Part shown: positions 1 through 12,242 of the stretch, piece after piece
How positions within the stretch are numbered: the stretch's first letter is position 1
Layout: the number at the start of each line of letters is the position of its first letter
From: Halichondria panicea
Lineage: Eukaryota > Porifera > Demospongiae > Suberitida > Halichondriidae
Length of the DNA stretch: 64,000 nucleotides
Direction: 5' to 3'
Assembly (NCBI RefSeq): GCF_963675165.1
Contig: NC_087383.1
Coordinates: 5,114,979 to 5,178,978, forward strand
Notes under the pieces: model-generated
What the model saw: the letters and a program-made list of their open reading frames with translations, nothing else
The model's database searches: none
Told to the model about the DNA's origin: nothing
Program-made: the position numbers and the translations under genes

Positions 1-711
1 AAGCAACATTTTTAAGAAGATTCTTTGAAAATGCTAATTTCATAACTCGTGGAGACTCGATCACCCCAGGCACGTTAGCAGACAACACAACAGAATGTAC
101 ATCAACAAATACAGGCATTAATTGGAACGATATTTGGAACGATATACTTCAAAAAATATGCGATACACAGTCACCTTCTAGCTACTTCAAACGATTTATT
201 AATCAATACGAGAGCAACATACACAGTGGATCGATTGGATCGATAGTATTAGGGACAACTATGGAGTCGAACCAAGTTCGAAAACCAAATAATACCATCT
301 ATTGATGATGCCCTACACTTTCACTGGAAGAGAACATGCTGGATTATGCATATGTGGAATCAGGCATATGTGGAATCAGGCAGACAAAAATACCATCACC
401 CTTACTGACATGGAACATTTTGGGTGGAAAATTATTGAACAACTCACGATTGTTTGGGACTCAGAGGAGAACATCAGCAAAATCCAAACACCAGCAAAAT
501 CCAAACACGAGTAATTGCCCTCCTAAAAGGCTGCCGATGCACCACAGGCGGATGTAAAAAGAAGGGCAACATGGAGTGCTGACGTAATGTTAGAAGTGAG
601 TCTTGAAGAGTGCATACAATCAGATATAATGGAAGGCGAAGAAGTGGAAGAGGTGGACGAACTAATGGACTGGCCTAGTCTAAATGAAGAAGTGGAACAT
701 TTATCGGACTA
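1..711 (+). pseudogene. C-terminal remnant of an uncharacterised gene with Cys-rich segment and acidic tail
   Basis: One coding frame can be followed from the left edge with several breaks. It begins with a segment containing FLRRFFENANF, then a part with DALHFHWKR and WIMHMWNQA, then LTIVWDSEENISKI, then a cysteine-rich stretch (KGCRCTTGGCKKKG) and an acidic tail (EVEEVDELMDWPSL) ending at a TAA at 709-711. The Cys-rich part resembles the CXC-type motifs of tesmin/TSO1-like proteins but is incomplete and is followed by an in-frame TGA near 558. I remember similar uncharacterised predicted proteins from sponges but cannot name a family. Two breaks lie at or next to short tandem duplications (348-379; AAATCCAAACACCAGC near 480-510). 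The gene starts outside the window. Function unknown; most likely a dead copy of a repeated gene. Confidence 0.5.
348..379. repeat. perfect 2 x 16-base tandem duplication
   Basis: GCATATGTGGAATCAG occurs twice head to tail inside the gene remnant. Sixteen is not a multiple of three, so it shifts the frame. Confidence 0.9.
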
Positions 712-2345
712 AGATTTTCTATTTCTACTTTTTTATAAGCTACATGTAATGTGTACAAAGAGAGTTATATTAAACCACTAAGCTATTAAACCACTAAGCT
801 AATACACTAAGCTAATAATACACTAAGCTAATACACATTCCTATTTGTACAAGTGTAAACTTTTTTTCTGACAACATTCACCTATTCCAACTTTACTATA
901 TGTACAACATACCTAAAATTGGAGTTGTTCCGCTATCGCTCAGTGTTGGGTAGACAATGCCCTCTTGTTTAACCTTGATCTGGGTTGTTTGGGATCACAG
1001 CCACTTAGCCAACACCTGTTCTTTTATGATAGACAGAACATTTCAACAACAGACAGCAAGTTAAAAAGTTAGAATTAGTGAGAAAAAGGAGGAAAAAGGA
1101 GTATAACTTTAGCTACTATCGTTCGCTGTCTCTGCCCAGATTCTTCATGATGTGATTGTGCAAATAAATTTCACGTGAGCTGCACCCTGGCGGAATGACT
1201 GACTATGGCAATAAAAATAACAGAGTCCTTATTTATAACTCTGAAAGAAGTCATTGATGACAGATGCAAGTTGAAATCTGCCTCTCATGTCTCAAAGTCA
1301 ACAAGAAAGAGAGAAGCTCAGAAACAACACTTTAATACTTAGACAATACAGCTTGTATGCAACTAGATAACATAGATAGTACTGTAGCCATTATCAATAT
1401 TCTCTGTAACATGTTCTGTACGACATATTATTATCAACATTTCACAAGTCATATAAACTGCCATAATAAGCTGCTGCTACTGCATGAGGTAGAGCTGGTG
1501 CTGTACAGGTCTTTTGCATGTAACAAAGTCTTTCATTTCGTTTTTTAATAATTATGTTGCCCTTCCTTCTTCAGCTTCATAAATTTCTTCCAGCATACTG
1601 ATAGTACAATGAAGATCTAACAGTGTGACTGTGTATGTGGGGGGGGGGGCATATTAGTAAAACACTGTGGCACGAGCTTTCTATCCCAGTTCTGTTTCTT
1701 ACTATAATTATAAGCCGATGATCAGGCCACACACCTCCAGTCATAATTATTTTCTGCAACTGACTAAAATTTAAAGCACAAAACCTGTACCAGTTGATGG
1801 ACCTGACATTGATAAACACTCTCATGAAGTCAGTATAATTTTAAAAGCATGTGTGTAAAAAGGGAGCATAAAACATCAGATGAAACAAGCCATACTCAAC
1901 ACTACAACACATGCCTTTCAGTAGATCAACCTACATACTAGATGGGCGTGACCTGCCTCCAAAAGCATTCGTTCTGCTGCATCGCTATGAATATCATTAA
2001 TACTAGGAGCATGTTTGGGGCGAGCAAGCAATTTATGTTTGTTGTACAGTGCATGATATGGTAATTTAAGTTTATTTATCGAATTATTTATCGAATGAAA
2101 TGACAGTGATTGTGTAACAAACCGAGTAGTCTGATGCAGATACGACTTCCATGTGCCAGCTGTATACCCGTGACAAGTGGTGTAGGGTTGTTGTGGTCTT
2201 TGACTGTGAAACATAATTATTATGTATGAGTGAAAGTTTAGCATGAAAGAGCTGGCTATACAAACTAACATGAGGAGCAAGGAGATATTATCACTTCTTG
2301 CTGGACCCAAATTACAAGATAGTATACTGTGTGCCGGGGTAAGTA
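712..2345. other. AT-rich region without recognisable gene
   Basis: Contains a short reiterated ACTAAGCTAATACA-type motif at 776-836 and a G11 run at 1641-1651. Open frames here are short and show no familiar motif; I see no supported gene. Confidence 0.5.
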
Positions 2346-2349
2346 AGTT

Positions 2350-2520
2350 ACTCTGACCTGTTGTATTAAGCGTGCCAGTGTGGCCTCAGAAGTTTCCATC
2401 TGAGCTGGTCTGACCTGCCATAGTGCCATAGTGCGCATGTGCAACTTCAGAAGTCTTCACCTGAGCTGCTCTGACCTGTCGTAGTGACTGGTCTCGATCT
2501 CTGACTGGTCTCGATCTCTG
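2350..2520. repeat. degenerate tandem repeat of about 60 bases plus a 17-base duplication
   Basis: Diverged units begin with TCTGACCTG and end with a CTGAGCTG-type box; at least two full units and part of a third can be aligned by eye. At the right end ACTGGTCTCGATCTCTG (17 bases) is duplicated exactly at 2487-2503 and 2504-2520. Confidence 0.6.
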
Positions 2521-2820
2521 TTTTGTTCTGTTGAGCTAGCAGGTTTATTATCACAAAAACACATGCTGCTGTGACCTCCTGCAGGCGTGCCTGTGTGAGC
2601 TGCTCTGACGGCTTGTCTGAGCCTTCGTTCCTGAGTGTAGCTAGCTCTTGTGCCCATGCGCAGCTTTCACGTAAGTACAAAAAACAAATATCGTGCCGGT
2701 CCATGACACACACACACACACACAGACAAAATTGCAACGTGCTCGCCCCAATTAGCCGCGCCTCTAACCACAAAGCTCAGCTTGCTGCAGAGGGGAGGGG
2801 CTGAGAAGCCAACAAAAATG

Positions 2821-2868
2821 CATTACGTAAGGGTTATGCATTCCTGAATGCAAACTGCTTACGTAATG
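2821..2868. repeat. two-step palindrome (hairpin)
   Basis: Outer arms CATTACGTAAG (2821-2831) and CTTACGTAATG (2858-2868) are perfect reverse complements. An inner pair TGCATTC / GAATGCA is nested between them with a two-base loop. Possibly the end of a small foldback element; no target duplication seen. Confidence 0.6.
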
Positions 2869-3296
2869 TAGGCAGTCTGCACTCTGAAATCTGATGCAGT
2901 CTGCAATCTGATTGGTGCTGCATGTTTTTCTGCAGCAGAAACGAATGGGCGGGCCACGCCCATCTACCTACATACATACAACCAGGAGTACTGTTTCTTA
3001 AAAAGGGCTTAGCTTTTCTGTAGTAAAAAGTATTTGTTTCTTTAGTTTTCCAAACTGGCAAGATAATCTAACTCTAAATAAAGCACAACATCAGTGTAAC
3101 ACCATGTGAGGCACTAGAGGCACTAAAGGAAGACCATAGGAAGACCATAAACAGACTTTTTCTGCTTTTCGCGGGCAGGCGAGTCACGGATGGTTTCATT
3201 ACAAAACTGCAGAAACACAAGATCACGTGAACCACATCCGTTGCCAATCCTTCCCTCCCTCGAGACGGTGAGTGATCCAGGCCAATTTCCAGCTAA

Positions 3297-3502
3297 TTGC
3301 TGAAGTAGCCTCGAGACCAGCCGTTCGTTATCTGAAAGAACGCCTGGTCAAGTTCTGCTCTTGGTAATTGCCCACACAAGGTCAGCACAAGGTGTATTAC
3401 CCATGAATATCATTATGATGCTATAAAACGCTGACTCAGCTATAGACAAGTTGCAGCGTTCTTTCAGATAACGAACGGCTGGTCTCGAGGCTATTGCTGA
3501 AG
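3297..3502. mobile_element. MITE with 38-base perfect TIRs and 9-base TSD (Mutator-like)
   Basis: The element is 3306-3493 (188 bases). The left arm (3306-3343, starting TAGCCTCGAGACCAGCCG) is an exact reverse complement of the right arm (3456-3493). Directly outside each end is the same nine bases, TTGCTGAAG (3297-3305 and 3494-3502). A long perfect TIR with a 9-base TSD is the hallmark of Mutator-like elements. The interior of 112 bases has no coding capacity. Perfect arms and TSD imply recent movement. Confidence 0.9.
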
Positions 3503-4071
3503 GCACCGAAAAACATTGCCTTAGTTATTGTTGAAGGCTACTATCTGCTCCAGCCGCTCCTTCGCCAGTTCCCATACTGCATGTAAATTACATGACAGTA
3601 ATGTCTATAGGCACTTGCCAGAGTTCTTCTTGCACTGAACACGTGCATATGTACGTGGTTAGATCAGGCATAAATTATAATTATAATTATAGCCTCTATA
3701 TAATTATAACAAGTACTAATAATAGTTACATTAATAATAATTATATAGACAGGAAATTAACTATAGTGCAATGCATGGGCATGTGCAAACACATTGACAC
3801 AAACACATTGATTTCATCCTCATGTCAAAGAAAAGATGGCAGGAGTAATAGAAGATCGTTCTCCCATAGTAGTGCATTCCTGGTTTAGAACCAAGTTTAC
3901 CATTAGTGTGTTCTACGTCTTCAACAAGGCAGAGGGAGACCTAAACTTCGATTGGCAATAAATTTACTGTGCGACAAATGTCACTACCACAAAGTTCAAT
4001 TAGACGCCACTACAGACTTTCGATTCGAAGTACTCTCTCCGATTCAGAGCTGGATCACATGGATTGCAACA

Positions 4072-4318
4072 GGACCATCCAAATAGCGGATATCGCCTAC
4101 ACCTCCTTGCCATGGGATACAGACTGTTCGCAGGAGGACATACTCTGTCCCCTCTTATGGCGGAAATCTTATAAATGCACCATTTCAATGTGTTGTCCCA
4201 CTACCCCGGAGACATACTGGAATGTAGTTTGACTGGGAGATTTGACCGGGCCTTGAAAACTGTGCAAAATCTGGGGCTCGAAAACGTGTTGACTGAATTT
4301 TACCTATATAATTTATAG
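4072..4318 (+). pseudogene. remnant of an uncharacterised gene
   Basis: One frame reads HPNSGYRLHLLAMGYRLF, a stop at about 4171, then SHYPGDILECSLTGRFDRAL and GLENVLTEFYLYNL ending with TAG at 4316-4318. Amino-acid composition and the coherent end suggest former coding sequence, but I do not recognise the family. No start can be assigned and upstream frames are broken. Confidence 0.35.
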
Positions 4319-4760
4319 GGTATGATCAAATCCCCCACGTAGTGGGGCGACACATTGATAGGTGCATAATACCAAGGACGTATAACAACTGAGAGTATGC
4401 CTTGTTTGTCCATTAACTATTGGACCATATTAATGTAGCCTTATAATTATTGTGTATATATTCGTAAATATATAATATAAAATATTTTTATTATAATTAT
4501 ACATGGTAATTATAGTAGTGGTAGTGGTAGTGGGGGTGGATCGAGGACATGCACCTTATATTTGAACATGCCCACTCGTTAACATGAGTAGGGCGTGTTT
4601 AAGATAAAAGTTGCTGATTATGCATGATCGATTGGCATTCGATTAGATTTTCATGCATTTTTGATTGCGATTTTGATTTTGCAGATCGATTTGCTGACTC
4701 TGCAGTTTTGATCTGCATTTTTGGAGATCAATTGAGATCAATTCAGCTGGTTTTTTATTT
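4319..4760. other. AT-rich intergenic stretch
   Basis: Contains TATAATTATA palindromes, a short GTAGTG reiteration near 4515-4535 and a run of related GAT(C/T)GATTT and GCATTTTTG words at 4620-4730. No gene seen. Confidence 0.4.
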
Positions 4761-4765
4761 GCTTT

Positions 4766-4932
4766 TTTATTTGCTTTTTATCATTTAAAATGATAAAAAC
4801 GGGTGAGCGTAATAACTGTAGTTGTTATGGCAACACATGTTTGCTAGGCATTTTATTGCTCTGGAAACCCAATAGAGAATTTACAGACATTTCACTTCAC
4901 TGTTAATTAAGAATCCGACGGTTAAAGGGTTA
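4766..4932 (-). repeat. dispersed repeat, copy 1
   Basis: The reverse complement of this stretch matches 51663-51805 with shared blocks such as ACCGTCGGATTCTTA, AAAATGCCTAGCAA, CATGTGTTGCCATAACAAC and CACCCGTTTTTATCA in the same order. No coding capacity; probably an old MITE or the end of a larger element. Confidence 0.75.
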
Positions 4933-5017
4933 AACAGAAATGCTGGAGAACTTGAGATGGATACAGCTGGGCCTACAGATTGCTCGAGAATGGGTGGGGC
5001 AGGGGGAACTGTTTCAG

Positions 5018-5133
5018 GTGTGTGTGTGTGTGTGCCCCTAAAATAATTAATCACATAATTAATTACATGTTTTTGTCTAGTCTTCTAGAGCACTGTTGTC
5101 ACAGACGATGCCATACGATGCCATAAACACCAT

Positions 5134-5164
<31 letters not shown>

Positions 5165-5165
5165 T
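5018..5165. repeat. GT and CA microsatellites
   Basis: A (GT)n run near 5018-5033 and a (CA)n run near 5137-5163 with about 100 bases between them. Confidence 0.8.
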
Positions 5166-5842
5166 TTCCCGTATTTGCTGAGTATTTTGCTGAGGACTTT
5201 CTCCAACCTCTCTAGGTGATCACAAAATCGATTCCATGACGATCCCGGGGGCTGATACCTTGACCACAAACTGCTTTAACTTCTCGTCCAGTTTCATTTG
5301 TTGGTATCAATTTCGAAAACACCTTGCCACCTTTCAACATCGCAAACAGATCAACATCGCAAACAGATTCTTGAAATACTTCTTGTCAGGTTTCCAAACC
5401 GACAACTAATCGATCTAATCGATCTAGTTCTTTCGCGTATGGCTCCTTACAGAATCAGCTTTCGGGTCCACATGTATGGTTGCTCACGATGTATGGTTGC
5501 TCGTTTGCTCGCGTAAGAATGTCCGATAGTTCTTCGAATCGACTTTATCTCATGCCAAGTTGAAATGGGCCAACCAATCTCATCAACTACGACCAAAGGT
5601 AGTGATTTCACTTGACCACCAACACTTCAACCTCTCCAAGGACGTTCAACAGTTCCGTCCGCAATGTTAAATCTGATTTGTTAAGACTCGTCCAGCAAGG
5701 CAGTTTACAGATCAGCAACATCAGCATCTGTAAGTTAAATTACATTTTCAACCATTTCTCTAACTGTTAATTGTGTGTTAATTGTGTATCCACTAGGTCT
5801 TCAAAATCTGCTCATGTGAGCTCTGTGAGGCCAGAAAAATAT
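5166..5842. other. region with tandem duplications, no gene recognised
   Basis: Contains exact 17-base duplication TCAACATCGCAAACAGA (5334-5350, 5351-5367), a CTAATCGAT doublet near 5406-5425 and a TGTATGGTTGCTC doublet near 5474-5502. Could be the decayed upstream part of the pogo-like remnant to the right, but no motif proves it. Confidence 0.35.
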
Positions 5843-6255
5843 ATGAAATGGACGGCAGCATACGATGCTGTTTTGAATGAAGAGTTAAGTAGCAGAGTCC
5901 CGTTTGGTAAACTTAGTGTCCGATGCGGAGAAATGAATTATTAAGCATAAGCATAGTACAGCGAGTGGTTGTCGATGGTGGGAGTCCTATGCCAGACTTG
6001 CCAATAATCCAACAAAATTAGCCATGCCAAATTTTCAACTTCGATGAATCAGGATTTGCTAGTGCCAAGCATCCGTACACTGTCAACTCAGGGACAAAGG
6101 CTCAGATCACAGTGGTACTAATATCCCTCTTTGTTTGCCCTCTGCTTTTGCTCATGGATGAGCATTTTGGTCCTGCCTTTATTGAAGCCAATGACATGAT
6201 AGTTACTGGAGCCATTCATTCTGGATTACGTGCAACCGTAATCCAGGGAGAGTGG
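5843..6255 (+). pseudogene. pogo/Tigger-like (DDE_1) transposase remnant
   Basis: Frames starting MKWTAAYDAVLNEEL and continuing GKLSVRCGEMN resemble the N-terminal CENP-B/pogo-type helix-turn-helix. Further on, near 6035-6060, FNFDESGFA matches the first catalytic block of DDE_1 transposases (F-N-x-DE-[ST]-G-F). The following GTKAQITVVLISLFV is where that family has its core beta strand. Frames are broken repeatedly, no complete ORF remains, and the C-terminal catalytic residues were not found here. A second remnant of the same kind at 48.9-49.4 kb has the C-terminal half. Dead copy; family assignment moderately sure. Confidence 0.45.
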
Positions 6256-6632
6256 TAACAAAGCTACAATTCAACCAGCTTTTTAGTTCATGGCTTTATC
6301 ACATAATTATATTTTCGTGAGTAATGTCTCTTATATGTATCACTTTACGTTTTTGTCATGATTAACCGAAATTGAATGGTGTTGTAACGAGTGTTGTTGT
6401 AACGGTTGTTGTAACGTTGTTTTTTTGGTGTTACGTAATTAATATAATTCCACATTTTATCTGCAGACTGGCACCCGTACACGGCTGTGTGACGACCCCC
6501 CCCCCGCATTGGCAGAGCGCTCTCTCACAGGACAGGACTCAACCCCCTCCGGAATATTACACTTATGGAGTAATTATAGTTTTGTTTCCATGGTTTTTGG
6601 GTTTTTGTTAAGAAGTCATTGCTCTATTTGTA

Positions 6633-6665
6633 ACAATATGGGGACAATATGGGGACAATATGGGG
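6633..6665. repeat. 3 x 11-base tandem repeat
   Basis: ACAATATGGGG occurs three times exactly, head to tail. Confidence 0.9.
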
Positions 6666-6760
6666 CTCTTAGTTCTTTGTCTGTGTGTCTTGGTGTGTCT
6701 TGTTGTTGTTATCAAAACTAATATTGCACTGAATATTCTCATCAGCCCAGACAAACTAGT

Positions 6761-8520
6761 TGAAGTATTTGTGCGTGAAGTATTTGTGCGACCGTTGGAC
6801 TTGGAATTGCTAGATATGGCAGAGGGCAGAGATGAAAACTGTTTCGATTGTACCGCTCAAGGAAAGAAATTATCGTACGTGGAAAGTTCAAGTCAGAATG
6901 GCGCTGATGAAGGATGGGGCATTGTAAATGATCATGCTTCGAAGAGACCGTGCGTTAGGGCTATCTGTGTATCCGTAGGTCTGGAAGAAACTAAAGCAGC
7001 AATTCCAGAAGAAGACGTGGGCAAACAAAGGTAACTGCTCTGGAATCGAATGACACTGTACCAAGTATGGACAAGAGCGACTGCTGCACGAAGAACGAAA
7101 ACGAACCTGACGAAAGGCGTTAACAGCAGGAAGGTCCCCCAACTCTAGAAACTGGCCTAAAGTATGCTGCTCATTGAAAACACATGCGAATGGCAGAGTC
7201 AGCAAGCAATGCCAGCTCAAGCAGTGACTAAGAAGCCTTGCTCCCAAGGAAATTGGATTGTGGACTCAGGTTCCACATGTCATATGTGCAATGATCAGGA
7301 ACTTTTTGGAGAACTATTGAAGCGCAGAGATTCGAATATAGCCTAGTTTCCCTGCTAATTCGAATACGGCAAAATGGATGCTCAAAGAAGAAGTGTAAAC
7401 TGACAAACTAAACTGACAAACGTTGAATTGGGATGCGAAATGCGAAATCCTGAATGAAGACAACAAAGTCATCGCTGTGGCCGGAAGTCTTTACGTTTGC
7501 CGAAAGCTTAACCCAATCAACCAACATACCTGTTGGGCAGGCTAGAAGGGTGGCCATTTTAGCTTCCTGCTTCTCGGTGGCATCACTATCCACAGTGGCG
7601 GAATGTTGCTGAGAGTGAAAACAAGGAGATCGTCGGTAGTCTCCAGAAGCTAGCCAAAATTCGACTACAACGTCAAAAAGACTATCGGTTTTTGTGAGAC
7701 GTGTCGTATTGAAGTCGTATTGAGACCATATTGAGACCAGCAGAAGCCACACTAAAGAACACTCTGATGTCTGTGGAAAACTGAAAGAAAACTCAATAGG
7801 AGGAGCAGAATATCTGTACTATTTTGGTTGTCTGTCAGCAAGCCCTGCAATTGATAGCAAGATAAACATTATTTTAATGATGTAAGACATAAAAGATGAT
7901 GGCAAAATATTTTTAATTGACTATCCTTCTGACATGCTATCTAATACTTCCTAACGTTCATCGATGACTACATGTGGATCTATCCACTGAAAACGAAGTC
8001 TTCAATCACTTTATAGAGGTGGAAAGCACTAGAAAAATCTATTGGAAAAAAGTTAAAAACTTTTCGAACTGACAATGGGGGAGAATATACGTCCAACCAG
8101 TTTGAAGAATATTTGAGAGGAGAAGGGATCCGTCATAAACGTACAATTTCCAAGACTCCAGAGCAAAATGGTGTTGCCGATCGAACGCTTGTTGAATCGG
8201 CTCGATCAATGTTACTAGACGTCAATCTACAGCTGCCCCTACGAAAGCAGTCAAAGGAACAAAGCCTAAGTGTTTGGATGCGATGTTTTTGCCCATATTC
8301 CGAAAGAGATTTTCCATGGAGTTTCTGCTTCATTTGTCACAACTTCGGAAGCACATTGTTGAGTGCGGAGTGTTGTCATCCAATTCAGAGGATTCAGAAG
8401 AAGAAAAGTCAAGGTACATGTACTCCATGATGTACGTCAAATTATGAATTGTTTTATGAGCGAAGCAAATTGGACTCTAAAGCAAGGAAATGCATCCTGC
8501 TAGCAAGATTACCGATAGCA
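6761..8520 (+). pseudogene. Ty1/copia retrotransposon pol remnant
   Basis: Copia-type landmarks appear in the right order on the plus strand: an aspartic protease start WIVDSGSTCHMC (about 7246-7281, D-S-G catalytic motif); a pre-integrase segment with EILNEDNKVIAVAGSLYV (about 7447-7500) and TIGFCETC (about 7685-7710); FIDDYMWIYPLKTKSS (about 7960-8007, integrase catalytic D region); FRTDNGGEYTSNQF (second catalytic D, about 8068); and RTISKTPEQNGVADRTLVES (catalytic E region, about 8140-8200). A final LDSKARKCILL box lies near 8470-8502 after a disrupted stretch. No reverse transcriptase or RNase H follows, no LTRs were found, and the frame changes many times. A 15-base tandem duplication (6761-6790) sits upstream. 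A dead 5' fragment of a copia element. Confidence 0.85.
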
Positions 8521-9078
8521 TTAAGCACGTAAGTGTTTGGGGGGGGGCCCTCATTCAGCCCCAAGGTATGCATTGACCAGGTATGCATATTGACCAGGCA
8601 AGATGTACTCCCCATACCTAAAATGTTAAGTCATGGTTCAGGGCGACCACCAGGAGGAGGTGCTCCGAGACTGGTAATATTAATGTTGAATCTAGTGCTG
8701 AACCGGGTAGTAGCAAAATAAAACTGAAGAGACGGTCCAACAGACACTCAGGAGGGGAAGGGGTCTGCATGTGCAAGGGGTCTGCATGTGGTACCTTTAA
8801 AAGGAAGGACAGCATTGCACTATTTTGTGTGGCCGAAACAACTTGGACCAACGCAGTGTCAGAGAACAAAGACTGGGAGAGAAATCGGAGAGAAATCGAA
8901 AATAGTTACTGAACCCTGACCTCAAAATTACAATGTATAATCATGTTAATTGTCGACATGCTAGCATATAATTAGGTTACCGAACTCTTCAATTAAGATT
9001 ATTCCTAAAACAAGAAACAAAGTATGTGCATACTGTGATTATCAGAAAATTGTATTGTGATGAGGTCTACTATCTAAC

Positions 9079-9100
9079 AGTGGCGTATCCAGCTAGGGCT
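9079..9100 (+). mobile_element. hAT-like terminal sequence, solitary
   Basis: CAGTGGCGTATCCAGCTAGG closely resembles the left terminus of the MITE at 23373 (CAGTGGCGTAGCCAGG) and the CAGNGGCG-type ends of many hAT elements. The matching right end and a target duplication were not found, so the extent of the element is unknown. Confidence 0.4.
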
Positions 9101-10570
9101 CAAGCACCCTTTACATTAATTACTGTAACCTGCTGGCTGCTGGAAGCCTGCACTGCACTGCACGCACTATGAAGCTAGCTGAGCTAGAGCTAGCTTTTAT
9201 ACTCGTTGGAGAGTCAGACCACACCTTCAGGCATGCGTACTGTGACTTATTAAATAGTACAAGTCAAGAGCCTGATCACACTCTAAATACCAGGTAGCTT
9301 CAATACAGATTTTCTTCATGATTTGTGCAAGACTTGTGCTACCCGGGCTGACATTTCCAACAAGTGTGGGTGACCTGGGAGTATACAATATTATAGTTAC
9401 AGAATTACCTCATTCAGTAAGATAAGTCAGCGTCTCAGATAAGTCCAATTGGATTCTGTATCATCAGGTTTCTGTGGTAGTCTAATCTCCTTCGAAGAAA
9501 GTAAGTTGTAATAACAAACCTGGTTGTCACAGACAAATTTTAATAATCAAATATAATAAGATGTCCAACGAGGCATCCCATGCCATTCTCAAATGGAAAA
9601 GCTGAGTGAGTCCATAATGGGCAGCTTTACGTACATTGTCAAGTGCAACAGCAGGTGCATATTCATATTCATGGTACATTGCTCATGCTATTGGAAAAAA
9701 TCATTTATGTTATACTTGTGACAGTGCCACGGGTTTATTATTGTTGAATCGGATGAGCGTCTTATGATACGAACGCTACAAGGTATTGCAACGACTCAAA
9801 CGTCATGAATACAAGCTGTGTGTCGTGCCCGCCCGTGCCCCCTGTGTTTGCCTGTGGCATGATACTTTATACCTGCTAACAATTTACATTATAAGTGCTG
9901 CCAAAAGTTAATTCTAATGCCTAGCTCTTGCTTACAATTCAATTAGGCTGACTACTCAATTAGGCACTGTGTACATGTACAGAGGTTGATTGCATAATCA
10001 TGTTCTGACCTTTTCAGGGGAAAGCAAAGGCTTGTTGGGCTTATGAGTGTACTGTTTACTTGTGTAAGGACATTTTCTTCCCAGGTTGGTTATGCTCCCC
10101 AGCTAGGATTAGGTCACAATTTGTCATTAGTTAGTTGGCTTGTGTGTTTGCCTTGCCTGTGCCGGATATGCATTGTAATTCTGTGCCCAAAGTTGAATCT
10201 TTTTATGAACTCCCAGTTTGTTGTAGGATCACAATTACTTTATATTTGCATGTAAGTTTGCTTCTTTGCATGATTCATAATTTTTTGTATGAGATGTACT
10301 GTACTTTGTGTATGGCTGTTCTCAGTATACTTCTTTAGGTCAATTATGTGTTGAGTTCTTTCGACAGTTCTATAGCTAGCCAGTAGCCTAGGCTATAGGC
10401 TCACAGATCAGATTTACTTCAACTTAATACTCATAAGATTTTTACCATGTGGTGCAGAAAATGACACTAAAAAATAGAGCTTGGGGAGACACAGATATGG
10501 ACATGGAAATTTCTAGAACATTCCACTGATACATGTAGATTGCACAAGAACGATTGCACAAGAACATAAC
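9101..10570. other. no supported gene
   Basis: AT-rich sequence with small doublets and GCTAGC-rich patches; open frames are under 75 codons and show nothing recognisable. Confidence 0.4.
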
Positions 10571-10575
10571 AGAGA

Positions 10576-12242
10576 TCACATGAGAGCCAAGACCAGATGG
10601 TTTTTTAGTGTAGCGGGTACTATAATTATATCAATCAATGGAGATTCTGAAGGGAGGAGCTTGGTAACCGTCTTGATAGAAACGACTCTGACCAATTTGT
10701 CGCGACCTTCGTGAACTTGCACTACCTTTGCGAGGGGCCATTTGGTGGGAACCATGTTATCTTCTTGTAAGACGACAATATCTCCAATTTGCATGTTTCG
10801 AGTGATGCCATTTCACAGATACTCTGTGGACCACTTGACAGAGGTGCCAACGACGTAATGCCAACGACGTAATGCAGAATGCGAATAGATTCCAGGGGCG
10901 TCCGGGTGTGAGGGCTTCAATACCATCTTCATCGCGTGCTAGAGGGCGACTATTTAAACAAGATTCAATTTGAGTAAGAACGGTAGTAAATTCTTCAAAT
11001 GTAAGTGGACACAACACATCTGAGGTGAGCAGCTTCTCAAAGACCCCCAAAATGAGGAGGAATGAATTTCCATTGGATAGACTGATTTGAGCAGAAATCT
11101 TCTAGAAACTCTCGAGCAGCACCTACAAAATTTGTGCCACCCACGACGAGAGGTGAAACGCCTGAGAGTGGCTTCAAAAGTGAGATCTGACACGAGTTCC
11201 AAGTTAATACAGAGAGAGGCCTTGATCACAGTAGGCTTGCGAATGTGTCCATACTTAATATAGACAGGTCCAGAGAGTGGCCGTGTTATAGGGTGTTTTC
11301 CATGTAGGATCAGGGTTGTCTGCCACCAACACCGAAGCAGATTATTCGAGTCCAGAATGGCCTTCAATGATGAGCACTCCTTTAGTGCTTGAACTTCTTC
11401 TCCAAAGTAATCATTTTGAATGATTGAGATCCTCAGAATCGTGGAGGGAGTAAGACATGCTGCGGCGCAGTGACACGCTTGAAATCAGAGTATTGCTCAA
11501 AAATAGAATTACTGGTGACTGAGATTGTGTCATCAAATGGAGAGCAACTTCTTCGCCACTCACGTTTGGAGTTAGTAAGGACTCTGGCCAGTCATCAGAT
11601 GGAATGTTCCTGGAGCTCCGATGGCCTCTGGATGCAGAGTCGGCTGGGTTTTCAACATGACTCCATCGTTCTGGACTGATGAGGTCAACAATTTGGGAAA
11701 TTCTGTTTCCAACGTAGGTCTTGAATCTTCGTGGACTTCCTATGAAGCAAAACAGAGCTGAGTGGTAGTTTGAATAATTGGCGAACATGGTTGCGTTAGC
11801 AGGTAAGGCACCACAGAGTTCGAGTCTAGGAATTGTCAATCGCTTAACAGGAGCTACCAATGAAGTTTGAACATTACTCGAGGAGTCAATCATCCGGCAA
11901 AAGCACGCTCAGAGGCATCGCTAAATCCGTGGAGTTGCATTGAGACGATTTGAGAATTCTTTTCAAAATGGCATCGTGGAATGTGCTTGTTCGTAAGAAG
12001 ATGCAACTCAGAGCGACTTTCTGTTCCCACAATTGCTGAAGAAGTATCTTGACTTTGATGTTCGACGTCTTAGACACTAGTGCTCGCTTGGTGATGTTTG
12101 CAATAGGGGGCAACTCAGCGGCATTCCACTCAATTCCTAATGTCTTCGTATACAGATCAGCAGGTAATTGTTGAGTTGGTTTAGCATCTTTGAGATTAAG
12201 TTCCAGAACTGTCGATTCACTGGAATTCCATTTCCTCAACAT
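10576..12242 (-). pseudogene. BEL/Pao retrotransposon pol remnant
   Basis: Read on the minus strand from 12242 to 10576, segments follow the BEL/Pao order. First comes the region after the reverse transcriptase (LRKWNSSES, TLGIEWNAAE, ITKRALVSKTSNI). Then the diagnostic APVKRLTIPRLELCGAL box (about 11800-11850), which links to RNase H, and RWSHVENPADSASRG (RNase H end, about 11625-11670). An integrase follows with FEEFTTVLTQIESCLNSRPL (about 10935-10994), and finally the C-terminal domain IGDIVVLQEDNMVPTKWPL with GRDKLVRVVSIKT (about 10650-10790). The reverse transcriptase itself and the LTRs are missing. Frames change at least four times; one break lies at a perfect 14-base duplication (GCCAACGACGTAAT, 10846-10873). 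Dead, 5'-truncated copy. Confidence 0.88.

Noticed and set aside
1918-2310. 130-codon minus frame
   Set aside because: No recognisable motif, no splice context, composition of AT-rich non-coding DNA.
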